In this document: piece after piece, positions 37,301-51,800 of the stretch | Layout: each line of letters opens with the position of its first letter | How positions within the stretch are numbered: the stretch's first letter is position 1 | DNA from: Sepioteuthis lessoniana | Lineage: Eukaryota; Mollusca; Cephalopoda; Myopsida; Loliginidae | Direction: 5' to 3' | DNA length: 64,000 nt | NCBI GenBank assembly: GCA_963585895.1 | Contig: CAUZXS010005810.1 | Location: forward strand, 121,001-185,000 | Notes under the pieces: generated by a model | Told to the model about the DNA's origin: nothing | Seen by the model: the letters and a program-made list of their open reading frames with translations, nothing else | Databases searched by the model: none | Program-made: the position numbers and the translations under genes

Positions 37301-40300
37301 CAAAACATCAATATGTCATGATGGTCAAAAATTTTCAAATTTTCATGGTAGGATAAAAGTCAAGCTAACAGACAACCTATGTTTTGCATTTGACATAAAG
37401 TATAAGAGTTAGGACAATTTGTATATAAATGCTATATTAAAACATGGTTATACATATATACTTAACAAAAAATTTACTGAATGTACTCTAAAATATGTTC
37501 AGTTTTTATTTTATAGTAAATTCATTTTGAGTAAAAGTTATATATATTCACTGTGTGAATATTTTATTTTCTACAATTTGTCTAGTTCATTTTGATAATC
37601 ATTTTATAAGATGAGCAGCTTTTACTTTGTATTTATATTCTTTGTAGATAAATTGAATATCACCTTTTATCTTTGTTGTTAAAAGTGTATTATAAAACTT
37701 AAAATTCATTCCAATTCATTGGATTTGAAAATATAGATACTTGCAGTTGAGATGGTTTACATTGAGTTCTCAAAGAACTTTAAAAGCTTGTAAACAACAT
37801 GCTTCAACCCTGTTCTGATTAACATAACTTTAAAAACTTGCGAAAAAAAGTGTCAGAGACTAAAATTTAGAAACTATTGTAAAGTATTTCAATAAAAATT
37901 ACAATAAACAAGACTTTAAAGATGTCACTTTAAAGTAAAAAATTCTTAAACACAGTGTTAGAATACGGAATCTTCTTAGAATCACATAATAAATTCCAAA
38001 AAAGGCCAGTTATTAGTGAAATATTGTGCACATGAGTAGGATTTCTCTTTTTTATTTATGTTCAAAGATCAAAAGACAAAACTGAGGAACAGGTAAGATT
38101 GGAAGAAGAGCTTTTTTATGTATTTGCAATTTTTTTGTATATCTGTGGGTCATTCAATTAATAAGGTGACTTTTGCAATATAACTACTCACATTTCATCC
38201 AGGAAAAAAAATTTGTTTTATTTTTCATTTCTTTGAAACATTTTTCCCATAGAAAAACAAGCTTTTGTATTGTTAGCACAGAAATCCTTGAACTGGGTTT
38301 TTAGCCATTTGTTCACAAAGCTCTTCACTTCATCATTGCTTGAAAACTTTATTTACTTGCTGAAATTCTTAGAAGGGACCAGATCTAGAATATAAGGATG
38401 TGGCTGCTGTTCCCAACCAAACTGACTGATGGTTTCCACTATTTTTGCAGCAATATAAGGCTTTGTGCACTGTTGTCAACTTTTTCAGAACCCAACAACA
38501 ATTGACCTTAGAAAAGTCAAAGACATCATGCACAATTTTATGTTGTACCCACAGAAATTCCCAGTTATTCAGAAATGTCTTCTATTGTAACTCTTCTTTT
38601 AATCAAAATGAATACATTAACTGAATCCACCATTTTGTGTGCTCGCCATTATGGGTCTGTCTGTCCTATCTTCATCTTAAATAATATTTCCACCTTTAAA
38701 CAATTTAGCCCATTTGTAAACATGTTTTTTTTTAACTAAAACATGCTTCTCTGTACACATCACACATTCTTCTGTAAAATTTACATGGTTTGATCTTTTC
38801 AGCCACTAAAATTTTAATGACAGACCTCTATTCAAGCCTGGTACACTTTGTTTGATTTTTTTCAAAATAAATGTTTCTGCAAAATTAAAATCATTTTTGC
38901 TATAATCCTATTTCAAACAATGCAGAGTTTATATTTATGGAAAAAATATTTGAAGATAAATTATTTTGCTTTTTTTTTTTTCAAAAAAATTTGCCTTTAT
39001 TGAATGACCCTCATATATTAAAAATTGCTTTAAAAAATTTAAGGAAAACAGAAATAGTGTCAGATTAAGTAGATAAATATCCCCTAACTCTTATTTCATA
39101 CAAGGTTTGATCAAAAAGTATCAAGACTGGATCTTTAAATTTTTTTGATTTCAAAATTTAAATGAAGATGAGTTTACAATTGAACAACCTTATAATAAAG
39201 TGATGTCTGAATATGTAGACTTCATCTAAATGAGTTAATGCCAATTCTTGATACATTTTGAACATTTTTTGGCAAAACACAGGATTGTGCAAGTGCATCT
39301 CCTTCCATACTCACCAGACCTCACTTCATGTGATTTTGTCTTCCTAGTACATTAAAAGAAATACAGATGGTTCAGCTTCACACTATACCAAAATAGGGAT
39401 TTCAAAGATGTTTTGAAAACTCACTGGAATAAGTGTTAAATCCCAATAGGAGTACTTTAAAGAAAATTAACTTTTCATTCATTGTTCTTTTCCTTCTTGA
39501 TTAAAAGAGCTTTAGTCTTGATACTTGTTGAAAATATGCCTCAATAAGTAATAATACCAATTAGTACTGTTACTACTCATGTATACATTTAACCAAAAAA
39601 CACTTGATCTCTTGAATCATTGTTCATTACATTTACAAATCAATACAAACATTTCTTTGCTAAAATAATTGAAAGCAAAAGTGAATGATAATTAGGAAAT
39701 GCATTCATTTCCTAAGATAATTATCACTTTTTTAAAAAAGCAAGAATTGGTAATTTGAAAAGAAATTAGTCATCTACTTATTTACTATTTAATAATTTTA
39801 GAAAAAAAATTGAAGATTTCTACTCATTGCTTATTTTTATATATAATCTTATATCCTGGGATTTTTTTTACATATATAATAAATAAAAAATTGCGCAGAC
39901 ACTTTAGTTTTTTCTCTTTGAAGTGTTTGTATTTGAGATATCAGATAAACTTGAATGTTTGCAGTTTTTTACTCATTTTTTCTTTTCTTTTTTTTTTTTT
40001 TTTCTTTTAGTGTGGTGGGGGTAATTTATGCTTTGTTACTATGATGTTTCAATTGAAAAGCTCTCCAAGCACTTCAGAATGTTTCTCATCAGATGACATC
40101 TTAATGTTGGGAATATACTTTTGTCATTATGGTTAATATCAGGTTTTGTCATTTTTGGTCATTCATACTTCAGCTGTTCCATGAGACTCTCATAAGTTTA
40201 AGTAAGATTTCATCACATATGGATAAGGAAAGCTTACTTATTTTTCATTATACTTCAAGCAAATCATGAGTAATATTTTTCAAGTAACCATTAAATTGTC

Positions 40301-43300
40301 TCATTTTTGGTTAATCCTATATTTCTATAATAACTACTTTATTCTTAGAAGAATTTTAATTACCAAATGTAAATTGTTTTGTTCATATACCAGTCATGAC
40401 GTAATTCAAGCTAATTTTGGATGACAAAAATTGACATAAAAAACATTTTGAAACCAGCTTTAATTACAAATGCTATTTTCTTGCAATCAAAACTTATATC
40501 TAAATTGTCATGATCCATTTTAGAATTTTTATAAATGTCCATGATTGTTGCTACAGTTTTGTATGGTAATTTTAATAGCTAGTTAAGATGAGCAACTTAT
40601 AAACAATATCATTTTATACTGACATATTTGGATTTATGTATGTAAAATATGAACGGTGTATCATGTTTGCACTTTTAAATAAATTCAAGGCAGCTAACTA
40701 ATAACGTGTAGCTCCTGAGTAACAGGAGTCTCTTAGATGGTAGGATTATTGCATGAGTATATATATCCGGACATGTTCCAGTGCTGTCTATGGTGAAGTA
40801 GCTGGGAATTTAATGAGGTTTGATACATGCTTAAATCTAGCTTAAGCCAATGTAAATTAGCTCAAGTGTTTCTAAAACCAGTTTCATATAACTTGTATAT
40901 GATGGAGGTATTACATTGTCTTGTTAAACCACCAGAAAACATGACAAGTGTAAAGGGCTGTAACAAAATGTGTATATCACCCTTGCCAAGATATACTCCA
41001 TGAGTGATCCTTGCAAACACCACAGGATACATACCACAACTACACTATATATATACTTATTACATCACACATATTCTGAAAGTAAAGATTGCAGGGGTCA
41101 TTGAGGTTTTCAAATTAACTTCCTACTTTGGAAACTCTTCCAAATAGCAATTCTACTTTTAGTTACAGAGTTTCAACGCTATCCAGTTTGGTAATAAATA
41201 ATACTTAATAATATCCATTTTGATTGTATAATGTTCTACTAGAAATAAAATCTTGTTATCTTTGGTTAAGAAAATCGTTTCATAAAAAGTCCAAATAAAG
41301 GGATGTATTTATTCATGAGCTTCAAGCTCAATACTTTTTGAACATGCTACACACACACACACACACTGGGTGTCCCAAAAATGTATACAGACTTTGACTA
41401 GAGACTGTTGGGGGGAAAAAAGAATGGTTCAGTCATACCCAACACTGATAATCCACACCACCACAGGAAGACAAAACCATTGAGTGTATTGCTGTCTCTA
41501 ATTTTTTGAACTTCAGCTTAAAAACAAAATCATAATGTAACACATTTGATTGTTACAAAGAAATTAACACTGGTTTATATAAAGATTTTTAATCAAATGT
41601 TCTTTCAATACTGAATAAATTGAAGAATATGAGAAATAATCCTCTCGGAATTTCACTGGCATATTTAACTCTTCCCTATTTGATAATCCTAACCATTTTC
41701 TCAGTATTCTGGTGCTAACTGCTAGATGCTGATAGCACAAATTTCTTTGATTCTCTTTTATTGGCCATCTCTCCTGATAAGTATTCTAGATGATATCCAG
41801 TGTTCCAAAAAGATGATTAATATAAGTTTTTGCTGATCAGCCAACACTGGTGTGTCCATGGTAGGAATCCATTTTATAGTTCTCTGTTTTCGAGCACTAA
41901 AAACTACAAAATTTACATTCATGAAAAATTTCACCTTAAACAGAAGAAAATGGATAAATCATTCTTCAAATAATTAAAGGAATAGCTGAATGGTAAAATG
42001 GTTATCAAAACTATATATGAATAATTGGAGAATTTCTTAAAATGTATAATGATAAAAGTGAAGAACAAAATGTTCATTATTACAATTAAGACAGTTTGTA
42101 AGTTAGAATTTTTAAATTATCATTTTAAAAAATTTACTTTCCCCTGTGTCAATTTTTTTTCTGTTACCTTTTTCATTTTTCTTATTCTGAATACAAAACA
42201 TGTTTATTCCTGTTAAATAATCTAAATAATAAGAAAAATTGGTGAAAATATTTTTACATGTTCATTGTCTTCATTTTAGCCAAACTTATGAGGAGCAGTT
42301 CTGGGTTTCAATAAATAAAAGTAAAGTTGACGACCATAGTCGAGGGCGACCCAAAGGGTCCCTTTTCAATAGCTACTACACGGATGTGTAGGGGAGAACG
42401 CTACTCCTTTCCCTGAATGGCTCCACTTTACCCTTGATATGTACCTTATATTACTGAGTGTTAAGCAAGGAGGTGTCAAGTACCATTTTTAAAGTCTTTG
42501 GTATGACACAACCTGGGATTGAACCCAGGTCTCCTGGACCATTGCTGAACACTCTACCAACTAGGCCAATGAGCCTGTTTCTACTTTACTTTCAATAAAT
42601 AAGTTTACAAAATTTTTCATTTTAAGGAAGCACTTGTAGTTTCTGTCATAAGAAATGGACACAACAAACCAAGTTCAAATCCTGGACAAAACCCTAATAC
42701 CTTTGAAAAGGTGTGCATCCACTTATGGATAAATAGTAGGGTTGACTGGCTCTTTAACATTGGTATGTGGAGAATTCTAAATTCAAACCCATTTAACTCT
42801 GCTTAAAAATTGACCTTGCATCATATTCTGCTTTTGCAGAGAGGTTGGATAAATACATACCAAATTTTTTAATAGCTATGTAAAAATAGCATAATTGACA
42901 TGTGTATGAATGAAAGCCAACAAAAATATTTGAGATCTGACTTTTGATATAAGCAGAATTTAGACTACTCTGTTAAGAAACATTTTGTCACTACTTAAAA
43001 TATTTAAATTCTATCTTTAATTTTTTTTTTTTTTTTTTTTTTTTTTTTGTTAAAAAATTAGTGAAATAATAGTAATAATTCTAGAGTTAATCAAAAGTTT
43101 AGCAATATTTTGGTACATGTTAATTTGTAACACATATCATGTGACGGAAGCTGTGAAAGATACCTGCTATATTTTGTTATATTGTGGTTATTAGTGTGCT
43201 GACATGTTGTGCATTACTTCACTCCATGTGTGAGTTAAAAGTTGCAGATATGCAACATAGTCTAATTAGAAAAAATTATGCTTTTCAAGTTCAAACATAA

Positions 43301-45842
43301 CACCACAGAAGTAACCAAAAAACATTTGTTGCAGGTAGAGGTGCAGTTGATCACAGTACAGTAAGTAACCAGATAGTTCAAGAAATTTTGTGCAAGTTGC
43401 AAGAACCTCTATGATCAGGTAAGGTCAATTAGGCTTTAAACTGTTGATTCCAAGGCCATACTCGTAGCCATAGAGGTAATTTTGGCATATACCACTTGGA
43501 GAGTATCAGTTGAGCTTCGCATCTCAGAGTCCAGTGTTGTTGGTTACCTTCGTGACCTTGGCAAAAGCTTCTAAATCTACTGATTTGTGCCTCACATTAC
43601 CGAAATATTGCCAAACTTTTGACTCATCTTCATAATAATAGAAAAATTTGTTAATAGAAATAAATTTTTGTCATTGTATAATAGAATGAGCTTAGTGGTA
43701 TTTTGTGTATGATACTGTCAAAAATGAACAACTAAAAAAAGGTTTCTTTTCGTATTTTTTTATTCTCATAGTTTATCTTATTGGCCATATTTCCCTCTCC
43801 CCGCCAAAATTTTGTTGAAGTATACATTTTGGGACTCTTTATATCTAACAGTTAATTAACTGTTTAACAATAGCCCTTCACTCTTAATCTTTTCACTAAA
43901 ATCATATCCCTTAAGTATGACTAGACTAGTTTATTCTTCCCAACAATTACTAAATGTAATAGTTACTTGATCAAAAATGTTAAATAAATTATTGTAACAC
44001 TGGAATTTGGAGTGAGGTTACCAAGTGAAAGTAAGCAGACTAAATGAAAAAGGTTAATTGTACTCTAAAAAGAATCTTAATTGCTTGAATATTATTTGGA
44101 CCAAGAAAAGACATTTGTAAAGCCAAAAGATAGGATGACGCAGGTGACACTGTACATTGAAAAGCGAGTTAATCAATTGAGGGCAAGCAGACCAATTGGA
44201 AAGGGGTATTGTTGTAATCTTGTGAAAATCTAAGATACTGGACAAAAAACATTAGAGACCCAAAAGACAGACTGCCAGGGTATAGTGGTAGCCATCTGGG
44301 ATGTTTATCAAAATTATCAAAAAAGAAACAGATTTTGTGATATAAAATGTCCAGGGCTGAAAATTTAATAAGAGAACCTTAACTGCTTAATATTTTGACA
44401 ACTGAACTATGGAGATAAAAAAAAATATCTGGTTTACTTATGAAATTACCAGAAAAGGCACATGGTTTGCATAAGAAAATGTTTGTGGTGGCTGATATGA
44501 TAATATTGGGTTAATAATCTTTGGCAACTCCCCTTTGTGAATGCATTTTGAAAATCAGATTTGTCACAAAAAGAAAACTGTTACCTACAAACTATCCATT
44601 ATATATATTTGATATATATGTTTAAACAGGATTTGGCATTAAATAACATACAAAGGTTAATATACTGTAAAACACAACCAACCAACCAAATAGAACTATT
44701 CGTTCATTTACTATACTTGTAACTATAACTATGTGCAAACAAATGATTGATATTAAATGGAATTATATTTGGTTGCAATACTTGAAACCATTTGAATGGG
44801 TGCAAACAAAAGGAGCTCTGGCTTATTCTTAAAAAATTGGCCTATGAATTATTCACTTAAAAATCATGTATAAACAGGATTTGGCATTAAATAACTATCA
44901 AGAGTTGATATGCCATTAAACCAAATAATCAAACATTGAAATACTTGAATTCATAACTGTATGCAAATTATTTTTATTAACTTACTTGAAAAACTAATTT
45001 TTTCCATGAGTAATAACTAGGTAGACTATTTCTTTCTTTCGCCCTTTTACCTTTTTCTATCTGTCTGTAATTTTCTCTATTTCAGTCTTCTCCCTTATCT
45101 CTAACACCTGTATTTCCTTTTCTCTTCTTTTCAGTTTATCCACTTATTCTCTGTCCAATTTCTTTTATTCTGTTTTCTCAAGTGATTTGAAAGGAAGTCA
45201 GCCAACTGATGCTTCTACAATCTCAATTCACTATCAGAACTTGATGCTACCATTTCAAATCCATAGAAAAGCAGAAGTTTTTATCTATATGTAAATAATG
45301 TTTGTACAAGAATAGTTTATCATCATCATAATCAAGACATGCTGACACCATGGATTTCTTTTACTCTCTCTTTTGCTATCACTCTTGGTGTAAGTTCTCT
45401 GGATTGGATCCATTGTCCAGACAGAGCTAATGAATGTACGTTTTTGCTGATCAGCTAATACTGGTGTGTCCATGTATAGGAGTCCATAGGAGAACATTGC
45501 TTATGAGTTCATCCTTACTTCAATAGCAGTGCCTAGCATGTCTTGTTTGCCATACTTAAAAAGTTTTCCAGGTGGCTTGAGCAGGTGCATTTGCAAGAAG
45601 TGATAGATCATCTGCATAAGTAATAGTTTATGTAGGATACCATCTATTTTGTCCTTTTTTTAGTGGGAAGCCATTTACTTTCATTAAATCTACTGATATT
45701 CATTGTACATAATCAAGACAGATTTTTTTCTTTCTTAATTTTTTATTTTTTGCCTCATTTACTATAAGTTAAATAAATGCAAAAGATGACTTTGTAATAT
45801 TTTTATGTCAATAAATGAACTTTATATAAAACTAAAATTCTC

Positions 45843-45896
<54 letters not shown>

Positions 45897-48800
45897 ATTA
45901 TTTAATTAATTTTTATAATTATTCTATAATTCTGATGGTGTGAAGAAATATCTTTTTTTGAAGGCTCCCTGTGTGGAACCTATGTATACTTTTTAACATT
46001 TCTATTACCATTACTATCGTTAGTACCTTTACCTCATACACTATACACTCAACTTGACTCTTCGCCTTGAGGAGTCAATTAATTGTATTAGTACAATTGC
46101 ATTTAGGGGATCAGTACGTTGATTATTCCTAAGTTTTTTAACATTACTTTTATTAATTAAACTTACCACATTAGGCATAGTACTGTAACTTGATTTAATC
46201 ATGTTCATATTATATATTTTTGTATAAATTATGCAACAGAGAAAAGTTTTTCTTTAATAATCTAAATATTTCTATATATATATGTATGTAAAGAAAAATT
46301 GATAACAAGGTAATCCAAGTTGAAGGGGAGATTTATTGAGAAACAAAGTCGACACTATAGTGTTTCGGTTCTAATAAACCATCTTCAAGACTATGAGGGA
46401 TGATATTAGTGATGTTAAATCAACAATTGATGTTTAAAAATGCAAAATACAAAAACCTAGGGAAAATTTGTATAACAAGAAAAAGTTGGCCATTTAATTA
46501 GTGAATCATCATTTCTTGTTTTAAATTACATCATTTGACTTATTGGAAATATTTTATAGAATTTATGTTCCATTTGTTTCTCAAGAAAGATTTTAAATCA
46601 AAGGAGAGGAAGAAAAAGAAAGACCAAAAGAAAAAAGAAAGAATAAAATTATGATATATGTGGAATATATTAACTAAAGATGGAATATATTGTAGCTATT
46701 CAAAATGGATTTGCTCAAGTAAGGAGAAATATTATAAAAGCCAGGACGAGTATTTAGGGAATTACTGAGTGAAATAGCAGCAGCTTCTAAAATTCGTCTT
46801 AGTCTTTTATTATGAATGTACATGAGCATCTTTGCAGAATTAAAATCGAAGTTGTGATTAGATTGAGAAATGTGTTGAAATAGGGCATTGTTTAAATTAC
46901 TAATTCTTATGTCTCTTTTGTGTTCTTTCAAGTGAATATGAAGGTTCCAAGATGTTTCACCAATATATTTTAATTTACAATTCTTACAAGAGATACAATA
47001 AACATTGGCATCTGAAAATATGTTGCGTTGAGGTCTAGAGTGTACTAATTCGCGGATTGTTTTAGAGGGTAAAGAGGTAGCTTTGATATTGAGTTTATTT
47101 AAGTTGTTTATTATGCTGTGAGAGAAAGAACTGTTTGGCAAAGTTATGAATCTAGCGGGGGGGGGAACTAGTTTTATAAGATTGTGAGTGGGCATTAGTT
47201 CAAGGTTGATTCTTATTATGGATTTTGAGAGCTTTAGATTTAGCAAAGTGCATAAAAGATTTGGGGTAAAGAAGGTTAAGGAAAGAGTTTTCAATGTGGT
47301 TAAAATCATCATTTAATTATTTCATGGAACAAATACGTAGAGCACCAAGATAAACACCTATGATGATACCTCTTTAGGTGATGATGTTATATGTATGTGA
47401 GTGATGAATTTGCACTCACCACTTTCTCAATTCCCTTTCCAAATGGTTCAACCATTCACAGTTTTAGATTCTCTTAAGGTTGACCAGTTGCAGTAGGTTT
47501 GGTTTGAAATTGCACAAGCTAAGAGACAGGTTCACAAATGGAAAAAAAAGACAAAAATGAAGTTTTAAAACTAAATCTGCTGCGTTCTCTTTATTTTCTC
47601 CAGTTGGTATGCATGACACTGAGCGAAACTAGTTCTGGGTACTATGGATGGCATGCAAGATTCCCTTGTTTCACTCTGTTCAATGGTTTGTTCCTAAGTG
47701 GCTTACTCATTTCTGTTCAACTGCAAAAGACAAGAGAGGGATAAACCCACCTGTTCCAACTATGTCCAGCACAATCACTATTCTGCTTTAAATTCTGACT
47801 CTGCTACTAATCCAAACTGCTCCTGAACTACCAACTTCCCTCCTGAGTATATAGACCTAAAGTCACCTCTACACCTCTTACACCAAAGTGATTTTTTTCA
47901 TTCAGACTACCCAACAACTAAAATACTTAAAACTGCTTGACTCCTATCAACTGACCTCTGACTGCACCAGTGTCAAAGATCTCTGTATGACAGACATAAA
48001 ACTAGTTCTTTTCATCCAAAAATCATTTTCACCAAAAATTCCTTTTCTTTCTGTTTTTATTGCCTTACAAAATTTGCCTAAACTGACATTTGATTTTATT
48101 ACACGTACTCATCCATGTACACATGCTACACTTATATACACACCATTATACTTACCTCTACAAAGACATGCTATATCTATACACACACACACACACACAC
48201 ATACGCACATAGCTATGTAGATATGCTAACTCCACATGCATCAAAATCCGATAGATAGATGGACGAAGGGATGCATACTCCCCTTCCCTAAAAAGGGGGA
48301 CCTCGGATTAGCCAAAAACTACTGAGGCATAACACTTACATCCATAGCTGCCAAAATCTACAATGCCCTACTACGAAACCGAATAGAACCCAAAATCGAC
48401 AACATACTTAGAAAAAACCAAAATGGCTTCCGAAGAAATAGATCTACGACCTCACAAATATTAACCATCCGCAGAATCCTTGAAGGTGTACGGGCAAAGA
48501 ACCTACAAGCGACATTAATATTTGTCGACTTTACCAAGGCTTTCGACTCCATTCACAGAGGAAAGATGGAACAAATCCTACTAGCGTACGGCATACCTAA
48601 AGAAACCGTAGCGGCAATAACGATTCTCTATAGAAACACTAAAGTAAAAGTACGATCACCAGATGGAGACACAGAATACTTCGACATTGTAGCAGGAGTA
48701 CTACAAGGGGACACGCTGGCTCCGTATCTCTTTATCATTTGTCTAGACTACGTACTTAGAACATCGATTGACAAAATCAAAGAGAATGGCTTCGAACTGA

Positions 48801-51800
48801 CGAAGAAAAGAAGCAGAAGATACCCCGCAACAACAATTACCGACGCCGACTACGCCGATGACATAGCGATACTGGCAAATACACCTGACCAAGCCGAAAC
48901 ACTTCTGCATAGTTTGGAACGAGCAGCAGCAAGCATAGGCCTCCATGTTAATGCACACAAAACGGAATATATGTGCTATAACCAAACGGGGGACATCTCC
49001 ACTCTAGAAGGAACCCCTCTTAAACTAGTAGACAAATTCACATACCTAGGAAGCAGCGTCGAATCAACCGAAAAGGACATCGAAACGAGGTTAACGAAAG
49101 CATGGACAGCTATCAATAGGCTATCGACTATATGGAAATCAGACCTAACCGATAAAATGAAACGCAGTTTCTTCCAGGCAACGGTCACATAGATACTGCT
49201 ATATGGATGCACTACATGGACGCTAACAAAACGGCTGGAGAAGAAACTAGATGGCAATTACACAAGAATGCTGCGTGCAATCCTGAACAAGTCCTGGCAG
49301 CAACACCCCACAAGACACCAACTGTACGGCCACCTGCCCCCTATCACGAAAACTATTCAAGTTAGGCGAACCAGACATGCAGGACATTGCTGGAGAAGCA
49401 GAGATGAACTCATAAGAGATGTACTCTTATGGATCCCCACACACGGCCGCGCAAAAGCAGGACGACCAGCACGAACGTACATTCAGCAGCTATGTGAGGA
49501 TACAGGTTGTTGTCCTGAAGACCTACCTAGGGCGATGAACGATAGGGAGGAGTGGCGAGAGAGGGTCAGGGATATCCGTGCTGCCAGCACGATATGATGA
49601 TGATGACACCTACATGTATATCCATTATTGCACCTGTATGTATCCTGGAGAAAAAGAGTATATAGCATCATTTTTGTATATAACTACAAACCAGCAAAAG
49701 CAATACATCATCATGGGATTTTTTTTTGCTTGGTCAAATCCCAATGAACCCTCTTTCCTGTCCAGTCATATGAATTCTTATACTCATTCTGAGCTAATTT
49801 TCTCCTTATCATATTTACCAACCCCTTCGCTCAGGCAGGATATGACACAAGGTCAATTTTTAAGCGGAGTTTAACAGGTTTGAATTCAGAGTTTTCCTTC
49901 TCCTAGACTAGTTGCCTCACCAAGGCTGAAGAACCTAGTCTGCCCTACTATTTACCCATAGCTGGAGGAAGAATATTTGGATACATACCTTTCCCAAGGG
50001 TATTAGTGCTATGTGAAATGCAATCAGTCAGGTCCAGGATTTGAACTCGTGTCGCCGTGTCCATATCCTGCGACAATAACCATTACATCACGGGCTTATT
50101 ATTTCTGCTTATTATATGATTGATGGTTTAATTTCTATCTCTACATAGCCAACATTCGCTCTTCTGTTGTGTCCTGTATATCTTAATCATAATACAATTT
50201 GTTAGTTAATATAATTGTTAAGGGCTGCTATTAACAAGGATTCAGGTTTCTCCAGTGACTTTTCCTCTTTACAATTATGTCCATTTTATCTTGTCTGCAA
50301 TTTGTTTATCTCTTTAAATAAAAAAAAAAATCAGTAGGATGTCATCATCAGATACAGTGAACAGCCATTATTAGTAGTAGTCTTCAAATGATAGTTGAGT
50401 TAATGCTATTGCCTTCTTTTCTCTTTACTTTTCATGCACAGTATATATAAGACACTTCCACACGTTGTTATTTCCAGCCTAGTCAGCTGGGGCTGTAGAA
50501 TACACCAACTGCATCTCTGCAGAGGATAAGACCCTGCCAACAAGTGTCCTGAATATGACATTAAATAATCTGATGGTGCAGCTCCACCTCTGGAGCTTTG
50601 TATACCATGATGAAGGAAGAATCATAACACTTAATTATGAAATATAACTCTCACACTTTGTTCTCGCAAGGGTTTCAAGCTTCTTTGGTATGTGAGAGAG
50701 ACAGAGAGAGAAAAAGACAGATTGCTTAATTGACCTATAATTTCTTCTTCTCTTGACCATATTACACTGTGTTATCTTCAAGATCACACTTTGCACTTCT
50801 GCTTCTCAGCCAGGGTTACTCAACTGGAGGCCAATGTGGGCCACCGCCCCAGTAAGCACTCTCAGTAACTGCAAGCTAGCACTGACTTACATTGTCTCCA
50901 ACTGACTTGGACCCTCACACGGCATCTTCATATAACATTTCATAACGCCCATGACCTCCAATCAACCATGTGACTGCTTCTGCTTATTTACCCAGGTGCA
51001 TCCTGTTCAGGGATATCTCTGATTGACTGCTCGGACAAGGGTCAATATGCAACACCCCTCCTCCACATTTTTTCAAAATGTTTACCTGTGGACATTTCCT
51101 TCACGCCTCTCTGCATCTCTCTCCACATCCTCATATTACAAATAATGTTCAAGGACAACAACAGCAAAAATACAAGAATCATTACACCTCTTAGAAGGTG
51201 AGCTTTTAATCATGTGACAATTACCCCGTTGTAGTTCTTATCTGAATTATTTCTTTTTCCTTTCTTAGTGCAGTTGTCTGTTCTACATGTATACATCAAA
51301 ATTACAACAAAATTAAATATTCCATTAAAAAAATACCATAGGGCCTTCCTCTGCAATTCCTTGAGGAACTAAAAACATCATGGGACCAATGTCTTGGTTC
51401 CCAAAATCCTGGTCACAAACCCTGTGACCCTGATCATTCCAGCAACACATTTTGCCTGGATTCCTTATGACCATTTACTAGTGATCCATTCTACTGGATC
51501 CTACCTGGAGTAACTTATTCTCCCTCCAGCTATGGGTAAATAGTAGGACGGACTAGGTTCTTCAGCCTTGGTGAGGCAACTAGTCTAGGAGAAGGAAAAC
51601 TCTGAATTCAAACCTGTTAAACTCTGCTTTAAAATTGACCTTGTGTCATATCCTGCCCGAGCGGAGGGGTTGGTAAATAGTACCTGGAGTAACTTGGGGA
51701 TCTCCAAAAATTCAACAACAATATCACCATAGCCTGAAACCAATACCTCAGTGTCATCATGAATTAAAATGCATGCAGCAACAACCAAAACATACATCAG

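Larger units (their letters stand above)
46340..47312 (-). mobile_element. Penelope-like element, 3' part
   Basis: A GIY-YIG-type endonuclease frame (47312-46674) is followed on the same strand by a 3' region with a hammerhead-ribozyme-like fold (46392-46347). Endonuclease after RT, and hammerhead motifs in terminal repeats, are known traits of Penelope-like elements. The RT part expected upstream (>47312) is missing. Confidence 0.8.

Noticed and set aside
42508-42576. tRNA gene on the minus strand
   Set aside because: A and B boxes and T-arm are good, but the acceptor ends do not pair and the unit continues into a 200-bp body bounded by a target duplication, so it is a SINE.
45285-45497. 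Small minus-strand protein of 70 codons
   Set aside because: It is the decayed C-terminus of the RTE-like LINE.
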